Shown here piece after piece: positions 47,850-54,528 of a stretch of DNA of 64,000 bases. Below the pieces are notes generated by a model. The model had not been told where the DNA came from. It saw only the letters and a program-made list of their open reading frames with translations, and made no database searches. Position numbers and translations under genes: made by a program. The stretch's first letter is position 1, and every line of letters begins with the position of its first letter. The DNA comes from a virus: the IMG/VR virus record IMGVR_UViG_3300037349_000099, positions 1 to 64,000 of that record. The stretch is one strand, 5' to 3'.

Positions 47850-48521
47850 CTAACCGGGGAGCGGATTATCCGATGTGGTTCCTGGTTCGGAATCCAAAGT
47901 TGTCTCTGCAGTCAGAGCCTCCGTCGGGGAAGCAACGCTCTCTGGGGGTAACTTCGCAATCGCAGACGTATCGGGGCCAGCTCCAAGGTCCGAGGTCTCG
48001 GAGGACTGCTCCGCAAAATCTGCACTTTGTGTACTTTGCGTAGGGTCCGCGGTCGTCTCCGGCGCGGCCTCCTTTGCGGCAGTCGCATCCGCGATGCCCT
48101 GCAACTGCTTGTCGATGCCCTCGGTCGTGGTCGCCAGTTCGGTCTTGACGCCTTCCAACTCGGCTTCGAGGTCCGCAATCTTCTGGCGGTGCGTCTTGAT
48201 GAGCGTGGCCTGCTGCTCGATGATCGCGGCGGCGGCCTTGAGGTTCGGGCTGGGCTCGTCCGATGTCGGCTCCTGCGGGGGCATCGGCTCAGGCAAATCC
48301 TTCCACCCGAACTTCTTCCCATCGGTCAGCGGGGTTACGAAGTCTTTCTTGATAGCCGCGTCAACGCTCTGGCCGCCCATGGCCGTGGCCTCATGCGCCG
48401 GGTCAAGGTAGAAAACCACAAGATGCTCGCTGTCGGCCTGCGGGACCGACTGCACCACAAGCGCATTGACCTGTGCATCGCCAAGCGCCAACAAAACTAC
48501 ACTGCCGTATTTCTTCGCCAT
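47850..48521 (-). CDS. Hypothetical virion-cluster protein with coiled coil
   Basis: A 223-residue protein. The N-terminal 70 residues are beta-rich (KYGSVVLLALGDAQVNALVV); residues 90-140 form a coiled coil (IIEQQATLIKTHRQKIADLE); the rest is Ser/Thr/Glu-rich and disordered. Located between portal and scaffold. Possibly a portal- or scaffold-associated protein. Confidence 0.6.
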   Translation of the reverse strand: MAKKYGSVVLLALGDAQVNALVVQSVPQADSEHLVVFYLDPAHEATAMGGQSVDAAIKKDFVTPLTDGKKFGWKDLPEPMPPQEPTSDEPSPNLKAAAAIIEQQATLIKTHRQKIADLEAELEGVKTELATTTEGIDKQLQGIADATAAKEAAPETTADPTQSTQSADFAEQSSETSDLGAGPDTSAIAKLPPESVASPTEALTAETTLDSEPGTTSDNPLPG

Positions 48522-48527
48522 TCTGTC

Positions 48528-51077
48528 CTACTTTCCTTCGGCCTGAGCCAGTTTAGAAGCCATTTCCAAGATTTTTCCCCCGGCTGTCACCTGGGCCGCT
48601 TCCGACCCATTCTGCCCCAGCGGCGGCAGATGGCTGATCCTTTGCAAATTAGACACCTCATCAGCCGCATCCTGCAACAACAATTTCTTTGCCGCTTCCA
48701 TTGTCGGATCCGGCGGAGGCGGAGGCGGCGCGCCAGCCATCTTGACCTGGAGGCTTCTTTGCGCTTCCGCTGCGGCCTCGCCTGCTTCCATCTGGACGGC
48801 CATCGCGTAATAAGCCTTGGTCCGCTCCCATCCACCTGGGTTCGACTTCTTGTAATCACCATTCTCCTGCCAGTAGAGGCGCATCGTATCGCGCAGTGTC
48901 GGGAAGTCCTCGACCTCCTGCTCTGGCATAATCGGCAACTGATTGACCTGCTGGCCGCTCTGTGGGTCGATTACCGCGATGTAGTTGTTCTCCATGAGCG
49001 TGTTGATCGCCTGGAGCGTGCGCGATCGCTGCGCAGCTTTGGGAAGTACAGCTCCCGGCGGCCCAAGGATGGAAATGGCCATCTCCTGATTCGGAACACA
49101 CTCCATCATCTCGGTTGCTATCGGATTGCCTTCACCGGCCATCTTGACGAAGTTGCTCAGCGTGTCGCGTACCTGCTCAGGAGTCTGCGGAAGGCCCTGG
49201 TCGATGTCCTGATAGACCTTGATGTGGCCCTGCATCTTGTTCCAGTTCACATAGTTGTTCCGGAACTCAGAGCCGTTGGACTGAATCACATCCCAGATTT
49301 CTCCAACTGCGCCGGCCTTCATCAGATTCTGGAGGCACTCAAGGGCGTTCTGGGCGGCTGTGGCGTGTTCGCTCTTGACTCCTTTCCAGTAGATGTTGAG
49401 CCGACTCAGAGCGGTGTTCAGCGACTGCTCCTGGCCTGATGCTGTCTCGATGCCCTTCTGTCCGCCGCCGCCAAAGGTCTGAGGCGTCACTCCTGAGATG
49501 GTCTCGGCCATCTGAATCAGCATCGGCGGGTAATTGAAGACCTGGGGGTCAAGCTCAAACTTGAACTGCATGATGGCGTCTTGGATCGGCTTATCAATCC
49601 CAGCGCCCTTCGTCTGGATACCATTCAGCACGCCAGGCGACATTACCCGGCCCGCCATCTCGCGCCGGTCGATCTTGCTGGCGTCGTAGATCGTCATGCC
49701 CGCGGCGCACCGCTCGATCCAGTCGTCGATCAGGTCCATCACATCATTCAGCCGGATGTTGAATGGAACAACCAGGTCAGCAATCGACTCGGGGTACATG
49801 CCGACGTTCTCATGGAGAACGCAAGCTGACCACTCTTTTGGGAGATTAGCCTTCCGCACATCCGCGACCACTGTGCCGATGAGCGTTACCTTGGCGCCGT
49901 CTGGAAAGTTCTCGTGCATCCATGCGGCGAACGTTTCATCTCCGCAACGGCCGTAGGAGCTTGGCTGCATCCAGTTTTGGCTGAGAGTCGGCTTTTCGTT
50001 CTGGCTATCGGTCGTGTAGCCCCAGCCCATCGATGTGACTTCACTACGGCGTAGCTTCTCAAAAGAGGCATTGGGCGTGGTGGCTAGCTCGGCGCCATCG
50101 GTGATCTGCTTGAAGATCGCCGGATAAGTCAGGCGCAGAGCGCCAATATCGATTTCCTGATCGAAACTCAATGTGGGCGTATGCTCGATGCACTGGGCCA
50201 TCGGATCAACGTCGATTTCCATTGGCCCGTGGACGCTCCACTTGACCATTGCTTTGGGAACACGTTTCTGGCCGACAATGCCAGTCTCCTGGGTCGCCTC
50301 AGCCCCATACCATGATTCTGGTCCCAGCGGAGCCCCGCAAGTGGGGCAACTCTTTGCCTGGCCAGCAGGAAATTGTGCAGCCGGCGTATCGGTCCCGCAC
50401 TTGTAACAGTGGTAGCGGTCGGGCTTCTGGACTGGGATGGGGCCGAAGATGTCCTCATTGTCCCAGCCCGCCCAGTCGCCGTCGAGAACCGCGCGCGTGT
50501 GCTTGAAGTAGACGCCATAGAGATAGAGGTTGTTGCTCTCGGACAAGAGAATCTTGTCGCTCTTATTCATCCGCTCGATGATCGAGATTGCTTCCTGCGA
50601 TGCCTTGGCTGTGGTCACGTCCGCCAGCACTTCAGCATTCTCCGGCTTCACGATGACGCTTGGCACTTCGCCGGCAATCACCGACGAGAAGCCGCCCTCA
50701 AGCATTTGAGTGATGTTGTTGCCGTACTTTTCTAAATAAGTATCCTCGGCCTCAGCTTTGCCATTCTGCCGGTTCCAGGCGAGCACATCGACATAGGTGT
50801 TGCCGCTGGGATCGTACTCGATGAGCTGGCTTCCGCGAAACATCAGGACATTGCGGGTCCAGCGGGGGAAGTGAAGGAGGCGATTCGGAGCCCAGCCGGT
50901 GCGGTAGGTCGTGATGGTCTCGACCATCTTCTCTTTGTAGCCTTTAGGGAACTGGAGTTCCTGCTCTTGTTGTTCGGGAGTCTCCAGTTGGGGATTGTCC
51001 GGCCCGTGGGCGAGGTCCGCGCCCCCTTGCTGTGGTGGCATTGAATTTTGTCCCATCGTCACAGCGGGTGAGGCCAT
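48528..51077 (-). CDS. Portal protein with zinc-ribbon insertion
   Basis: An 849-residue protein of the large podovirus portal type. Recognisable segments are LLHFPRWTRNVLMFRGSQLI near the N terminus and the helical SLNTALSRLNIYWKGVKSEH region (about residue 570). An inserted zinc ribbon, CYKCGTD...KSCPTCGAPL, lies near residue 225-255. The C terminus has a Pro-rich stretch and an Ala-rich helix (barrel-like). The portal ring is the DNA channel and docking site for the terminase motor. Confidence 0.85.
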   Translation of the reverse strand: MASPAVTMGQNSMPPQQGGADLAHGPDNPQLETPEQQEQELQFPKGYKEKMVETITTYRTGWAPNRLLHFPRWTRNVLMFRGSQLIEYDPSGNTYVDVLAWNRQNGKAEAEDTYLEKYGNNITQMLEGGFSSVIAGEVPSVIVKPENAEVLADVTTAKASQEAISIIERMNKSDKILLSESNNLYLYGVYFKHTRAVLDGDWAGWDNEDIFGPIPVQKPDRYHCYKCGTDTPAAQFPAGQAKSCPTCGAPLGPESWYGAEATQETGIVGQKRVPKAMVKWSVHGPMEIDVDPMAQCIEHTPTLSFDQEIDIGALRLTYPAIFKQITDGAELATTPNASFEKLRRSEVTSMGWGYTTDSQNEKPTLSQNWMQPSSYGRCGDETFAAWMHENFPDGAKVTLIGTVVADVRKANLPKEWSACVLHENVGMYPESIADLVVPFNIRLNDVMDLIDDWIERCAAGMTIYDASKIDRREMAGRVMSPGVLNGIQTKGAGIDKPIQDAIMQFKFELDPQVFNYPPMLIQMAETISGVTPQTFGGGGQKGIETASGQEQSLNTALSRLNIYWKGVKSEHATAAQNALECLQNLMKAGAVGEIWDVIQSNGSEFRNNYVNWNKMQGHIKVYQDIDQGLPQTPEQVRDTLSNFVKMAGEGNPIATEMMECVPNQEMAISILGPPGAVLPKAAQRSRTLQAINTLMENNYIAVIDPQSGQQVNQLPIMPEQEVEDFPTLRDTMRLYWQENGDYKKSNPGGWERTKAYYAMAVQMEAGEAAAEAQRSLQVKMAGAPPPPPPDPTMEAAKKLLLQDAADEVSNLQRISHLPPLGQNGSEAAQVTAGGKILEMASKLAQAEGK

Positions 51078-51080
51078 TGG

Positions 51081-51356
51081 CTACTTGCTCCCCTTGTTGG
51101 CTTGTTGCTCTTTCCAGCGCGTCTCAGCGCGTTCGCGGAACTCTCGGCGCAGATCGGCGCCTAACTTGCGATGAGCCTTCTGCGGTTCAATCGGCTTTTC
51201 GTTTGGATCCGCGATCGGCGGAGCCGCGGTGATTTGCTTGTTCAGATCGAGCAACTCAGCATTGACGCTCAGTAATTCCTCGATGCGCTGCTCCCGATCC
51301 AGCAGCCGCTCCTCGGCTAGTTCCAACCGCAAGCGGGATACCCAGGGCCATCTCAT
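51081..51356 (-). CDS. Small coiled-coil protein
   Basis: A 91-residue protein from the ATG at 51356, overlapping the preceding stop by one base (TGATG). LELAEERLLDREQRIEELLS is a clear heptad coil, followed by a Lys/Arg-rich tail. Possibly a small virion accessory protein. Confidence 0.6.
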   Translation of the reverse strand: MRWPWVSRLRLELAEERLLDREQRIEELLSVNAELLDLNKQITAAPPIADPNEKPIEPQKAHRKLGADLRREFRERAETRWKEQQANKGSK

Positions 51357-51556
51357 CAGAGTTCCTTGAACTTTCCGCGAATGTGCTTGTTGTAAAACTC
51401 GCCTTTGCTCGATGCGGCTTGAAATGCCTCCCATACCGACCCCGGAACGCCCAGGTGGACAATCCTCTTGCCCTGATTGGTCGTCACGGTCAGCAGCCCG
51501 CCGGAGAAGTCGATGCTGGCCACCCATGAGCTATCAACTTGGATTGGGTTTGCCAT
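51356..51556 (-). CDS. KTSC-domain protein
   Basis: A 66-residue protein with the KTSC pattern: SSWVASIDFSGGLLTVTTNQ, then VPGSVWEAFQAASSKGEFYN and KHIRGKF. KTSC domains are found alone in phages and next to lysyl-tRNA synthetase-like proteins; the role is unclear. It starts three bases after the neighbouring gene. Confidence 0.7.
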   Translation of the reverse strand: MANPIQVDSSWVASIDFSGGLLTVTTNQGKRIVHLGVPGSVWEAFQAASSKGEFYNKHIRGKFKEL

Positions 51557-51559
51557 GGC

Positions 51560-52006
51560 TTAGAAATACTCCACCAGTTCGATTGTGGTGCCTGTGCCGG
51601 TTAGCGAACTGACGTAGAAGAGCAGCGTTGCCGTCGTAGGTCCAATCGCGGCAGACTGAGTGTTCCCAGCTCCACCGATCGCATCTCCACATGGTCCATG
51701 CTCGGAAATGTGGTGCCAATTTTCAAAGAATGGAAACTCGCCAGGCTCATTCGTAGTCGAGTACGCCGGCCGCTGGAAGATGGTCGTGAATCCAGTGGCG
51801 CTGCCGTCATTGGGGATCTTGACCTGGAATCCCTCAGCAGACGCGGCAGCTCCGGCTTTTGTCACGATGCTCTCTTGGAACCGCCATGCGCGCACAGGGC
51901 CAGTTGCGTAGACGGGAATGAAAGCTGGATTAGCACCATCGCCGGGAATGTCAATTAGTCGGCGGGTCAGATTTGGACTGCCTGGAATCGGTGGAATAGC
52001 TGGCAT
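51560..52006 (-). CDS. Hypothetical beta-rich virion protein
   Basis: A 148-residue protein from ATG at 52006, with GGAG upstream. Strand-rich (AFIPVYATGPVRAWRFQESI, ATLLFYVSSLTGTGTTIELV) and Gly/Pro-containing. It lies between the endolysin and the small virion genes; a structural role is possible. Confidence 0.6.
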   Translation of the reverse strand: MPAIPPIPGSPNLTRRLIDIPGDGANPAFIPVYATGPVRAWRFQESIVTKAGAAASAEGFQVKIPNDGSATGFTTIFQRPAYSTTNEPGEFPFFENWHHISEHGPCGDAIGGAGNTQSAAIGPTTATLLFYVSSLTGTGTTIELVEYF

Positions 52007-52060
52007 GTGACTCCTTTGCTGAACGTCGTTTGAAAGGCCGGAAGAGTTCACTTGAAACAC

Positions 52061-52086
52061 TAAAGGGCGCTCGGTTAAGAACGCCC
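52061..52086 (-). terminator. Candidate terminator after the endolysin gene
   Basis: Read leftward: GGGCG (52086-52082), a 12-base loop, CGCCC (52069-52065), then TTTAGTGTTT. A short stem with a T-rich tail between the endolysin and the next gene. A weak to moderate intrinsic terminator. Confidence 0.45.
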
Positions 52087-52130
52087 CTCAATGGCTCTGG
52101 CGATTCTCCGCGGCCTCCTTTCGGGATGAT

Positions 52131-52643
52131 TTAAGCCTGCGCCCTCGCCAGCCACTCCGCGAGGTATGGCTCGTCTGCCGGGTTCACAACGACAATTTGC
52201 CGGTAGCGTGCGCAGCGCCCCTTGATGAACGTGGCGACCAATGCGACCTGATCTACGCTGTTGGCCGCTGTGGCTGTCTTCGGTCCCCACAGGCCATCCT
52301 CTGCGATAAACGGAGCCACCTTGCGGACCACGTTGACGGACTCCTGTAGGAGCTTAATCGCAACCCCAGAGCCCTCGTTTACGCCGCAGTCGAAGACGCG
52401 CTTCTGGATCTCGATGCCAAGCTGCGCCAGCCATTGATTCCAGAAGCATCTCCGGTAGAACGCAGCTACGGCGGCCGGACGCTCGGCTTGGGGAAGCGCG
52501 GCGATCCGGGCGAAATCTTCCGGCCATTCTTCCGAGTTGATGCCGGACAAGACTTGGCCTTTATTGTCGGATGTCACAGCATAGGCAAGACGTGGGTCTT
52601 CCCACTGCATCGTCCACGCTAGGCATCTAAGGAAATCGTCCAT
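52131..52643 (-). CDS. Endolysin, GH108/PG-binding-3-like
   Basis: A 170-residue protein. The C-terminal half has FDCGVNEGSGVAIKLLQESV and EDGLWGPKT, as in the peptidoglycan-binding domain of the GH108 (ZliS-like) lysozyme family. The N-terminal half (FLRCLAWTMQWEDPRLAY, then VLSGINSEEWPEDFARI) aligns with the catalytic region but the usual EGGY is replaced by WEDPR; the Glu is kept. It would cut the glycan strands at lysis. A holin candidate lies upstream. Confidence 0.75.
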   Translation of the reverse strand: MDDFLRCLAWTMQWEDPRLAYAVTSDNKGQVLSGINSEEWPEDFARIAALPQAERPAAVAAFYRRCFWNQWLAQLGIEIQKRVFDCGVNEGSGVAIKLLQESVNVVRKVAPFIAEDGLWGPKTATAANSVDQVALVATFIKGRCARYRQIVVVNPADEPYLAEWLARAQA

Positions 52644-52665
52644 TGTTGCCTCGATGTGCTTTGCG

Positions 52666-52740
52666 CGGGGCGGGCCGGATTTGAACCAGCGACCTTCCCG
52701 TTACTGACAGGATGCTCTAAGCAGGCTGAGCTACCGCCTC
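52666..52740 (-). tRNA. tRNA, Asp-like scaffold with altered anticodon arm
   Basis: A full cloverleaf, read leftward. Acceptor GAGGCGG/CCGCCCC (one A-C mismatch at position 2), TA, D stem GCTC/GAGC, A26, anticodon stem TCCTG/CGGGA with loop TCAGTAA, variable loop AGGTC, T arm GCTGG-TTCAAAT-CCGGC, G73. No CCA is encoded. Read this way the anticodon is AGT with C33, which is abnormal. Overall it resembles tRNA-Asp (GGGGCGGTAGCTCAG type, TGTCA near the anticodon, G73), so it may be a degenerate or modified tRNA-Asp. Confidence 0.7.
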
Positions 52741-52764
52741 CGCGCAAACTTGTTTACAGCGTGC

Positions 52765-52827
52765 TTTGCGCGGGCCGGCAGTAAACATCTGCAAGATTAA
52801 AGAAGGCCGTACCTTCTCCCGCGCAAA
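52765..52827 (-). ncRNA. Structured RNA cassette sharing flanks with the tRNA
   Basis: Read leftward: TTTGCGCGGG pairs with CCCGCGCAAA (10 bp). Inside, AGAAGG pairs with CCTTCT around TACGG, and GCAG with CTGC around ATGTTTA. This is a compact three-arm RNA of 63 bases. Its outer stems and flanks (GTAAACAAG, GCAC) are nearly the same as those around the tRNA next to it. It is not a normal tRNA: T loop and anticodon arm are missing. Confidence 0.5.
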
Positions 52828-52833
52828 CCTTGT

Positions 52834-53196
52834 TTACGCCGCCGTGGCCGCTGCCCCTGGGGTTGGTGATGCAGCCGCCGGAATGGCGTTCAGGCCGGCC
52901 ACTACGCCGTTGATGACGGCAGTCAATTGAGTTGGCGTGTACTGCGGGAACTGAGCGGCTACGGCCTGAACCACAAGTGCCAGTTTTTGCGCTCCAGTGC
53001 CGTTCTGTTGCCCCGCTGCAATCGCGACGGCCTCTGCCTTCGTCACTTCCGCCAGAACCGCGTTGTAGAGGATTCCGATTCCGGGAGCGAGCGCGTCCAC
53101 GAACGGCTCGGCTTCGGTTGCAACGGTGATTGCGCCGCCAAAGAAACGTTTGAGGCCATTTCCAATATCGCTGAGAATTGAAGTGAAACTCGCCAT
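52834..53196 (-). CDS. Small Ala-rich membrane-active protein
   Basis: A 120-residue protein. SDIGNGLKRFFGGAITVA, then ALAPGIGILYNAVLAEVTKA, and a C-terminal Ala/Pro-rich end suggest one or two hydrophobic helices. Located between endolysin and holin candidate, so it may aid lysis; this is inference. Confidence 0.55.
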   Translation of the reverse strand: MASFTSILSDIGNGLKRFFGGAITVATEAEPFVDALAPGIGILYNAVLAEVTKAEAVAIAAGQQNGTGAQKLALVVQAVAAQFPQYTPTQLTAVINGVVAGLNAIPAAASPTPGAAATAA

Positions 53197-53219
53197 GCTT
53201 TGAGCCTCCTCTGGCTCGG

Positions 53220-53555
53220 TTACGGTTTGGTAGGGTTTGCAGCAACCGCCCTCGGATCGACAGGCTCAAGCTGCGCGGGAACTTCCACTTTCGTTGTGGA
53301 CGGCGGGAAGGCGGCCAGAACGGTGGGATTTTGGGGGGTAAGGTTTAGGTGGTATACGCTGGCGGTAGCAACCATCGCGGCACCAATCACAGTCGCAATC
53401 CAGTAGTGTCGAGATTCGTTAAACACTCCGGTTGACACAAAAGACTGCGCCTGAGCATAGAGGGTCGTTCCTAGCGCGGTGCTGAACGCCACAAACCAAG
53501 GATTGTTGTGAAGTTTCAGCCAAAGTTTGGATATAAAGTTCACCGTGCCCTCCAT
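53220..53555 (-). CDS. Holin candidate
   Basis: A 111-residue protein from ATG at 53555. Two hydrophobic segments are present: WFVAFSTALGTTLYAQAQSF (about 20-39) and YWIATVIGAAMVATASVYHL (about 52-71), followed by a soluble Pro/Val-rich tail. Size, two spans and closeness to the endolysin fit a class II-type holin. A CCGCTT/AAGCGG hairpin lies just upstream of the start. No family motif confirms it. Confidence 0.45.
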   Translation of the reverse strand: MEGTVNFISKLWLKLHNNPWFVAFSTALGTTLYAQAQSFVSTGVFNESRHYWIATVIGAAMVATASVYHLNLTPQNPTVLAAFPPSTTKVEVPAQLEPVDPRAVAANPTKP

Positions 53556-53677
53556 GTTACCCGCTTCGCAAGCGGCTTGCAGTACGCGCAAGGTATCAAC
53601 CCTGCGCTGCTCATGTAGTGGCCGCGCCCGAAGCACTCAGGACAGCCGAAAAGCCAAATTTGGATGCGGCGGATCAT
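53540..53677 (-). CDS. Very small zinc-binding protein
   Basis: A 45-residue protein overlapping the previous stop by ATGA and the next start by 16 bases. MIRRIQIWLFGCPECFGRGH then LIPCAYCKPLAKR gives two CxxC motifs, a DnaJ-like zinc site. The overlaps on both sides support translation. Confidence 0.55.
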   Translation of the reverse strand: MIRRIQIWLFGCPECFGRGHYMSSAGLIPCAYCKPLAKRVTWRAR

Positions 53678-53982
53678 GTGCTCTCGACCGCAGGCTCAAT
53701 CTCCTGCTTGGTGACCGAACGAGCGTTTAGCGCCACCAAAATCACATGATCGTTCTTCACGTGAATCGGACAGCGAAGCGTCCAGTGAACGTCCTCCCCC
53801 TTCGGCGGATCGTCCGGGAATATCTGCATCGGCGTAGTCACGCCCACCTTAGCGCAAAAGCTGCATGTCGCCGGAATCCATGGCTGGTGCCTGATTGAAT
53901 CAACGAATTGGGGTGGCGTGGTCAAATGCGCGTCCTCCAGTGTGACGGGTAGCGGACGGAAGAGAATGTCCCCTCTGGCCAA
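53674..53982 (-). CDS. Hypothetical protein with Cys pairs
   Basis: A 102-residue protein from TTG at 53982. WIPATCSFCAKVGVTTPMQI and TLRCPIH supply three Cys and one His for a metal site; other segments are strand-like (HVILVALNARSV). Starts inside the upstream Pro-rich gene in another frame. Function unknown. Confidence 0.55.
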   Translation of the reverse strand: MARGDILFRPLPVTLEDAHLTTPPQFVDSIRHQPWIPATCSFCAKVGVTTPMQIFPDDPPKGEDVHWTLRCPIHVKNDHVILVALNARSVTKQEIEPAVEST

Positions 53983-54059
53983 TGGCAGGCGGGAATCTTC
54001 GGCGGCGGGTTAGGCTGACCCGGTGGCGGAATGGGTGGTACGGGTGGCTGCGATCCCAT
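53922..54059 (-). CDS. Very small Pro-rich protein
   Basis: A 45-residue protein beginning MGSQPPVPPIPPPGQPNPPP, with AGGAG upstream of the ATG. The C-terminal half overlaps the following gene in a different frame and is less convincing. Could be a short linker-like peptide. Confidence 0.4.
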   Translation of the reverse strand: MGSQPPVPPIPPPGQPNPPPKIPACHWPEGTFSSVRYPSHWRTRI

Positions 54060-54068
54060 GATGGACTC

Positions 54069-54470
54069 CTAGTGCGCCGGCATTTCAGTGCCGCCAACGT
54101 TCTGCTGAGACGATATTACTCCCATCGCAGGAGGTTCTGCGAAGGTTTTGCGCTGAGTCTGCCCTGGGGTGGGAGGTGGTGCTGGTGATGGTGATGGGGG
54201 GGCGGGCAGATAAATCACCTGCGGCGCCTTGCTCTCGATCCGCCAACTCATAATCGCAAGGCCAAGAATGATGACTGCATTGAGAACGAGTCCCAACTTC
54301 TTCGAGAAGTCTATTTGCGTCATAAACGTGTTAAAGCGCGGCACGATGCCCTCCGTTCCGTCTTGTTCGTTGCCCATCAGCAGATCTTCATGGCGCTGTA
54401 GAGAGCTTTGCACGACAGCCATCACCGCGTCCGGCTTGTTTTCATTCCATTGAATCCAGGCCACATGCAC
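54069..54470 (-). CDS. Small single-span membrane protein
   Basis: A 133-residue protein (GTG start). A soluble N terminus (about 60 residues) is followed by FSKKLGLVLNAVIILGLAIM (span), then a Pro-rich, probably periplasmic tail (PAPPSPSPAPPPTPGQTQRK). In the lysis region this type resembles a spanin or holin partner, but no lipobox is seen. Confidence 0.55.
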   Translation of the reverse strand: MHVAWIQWNENKPDAVMAVVQSSLQRHEDLLMGNEQDGTEGIVPRFNTFMTQIDFSKKLGLVLNAVIILGLAIMSWRIESKAPQVIYLPAPPSPSPAPPPTPGQTQRKTFAEPPAMGVISSQQNVGGTEMPAH

Positions 54471-54528
54471 TCTCCATTTGGTTCTACCGCCAGCCTTGCG
54501 GCTTGCCCTATTACTGGCCGGGCGGGTG

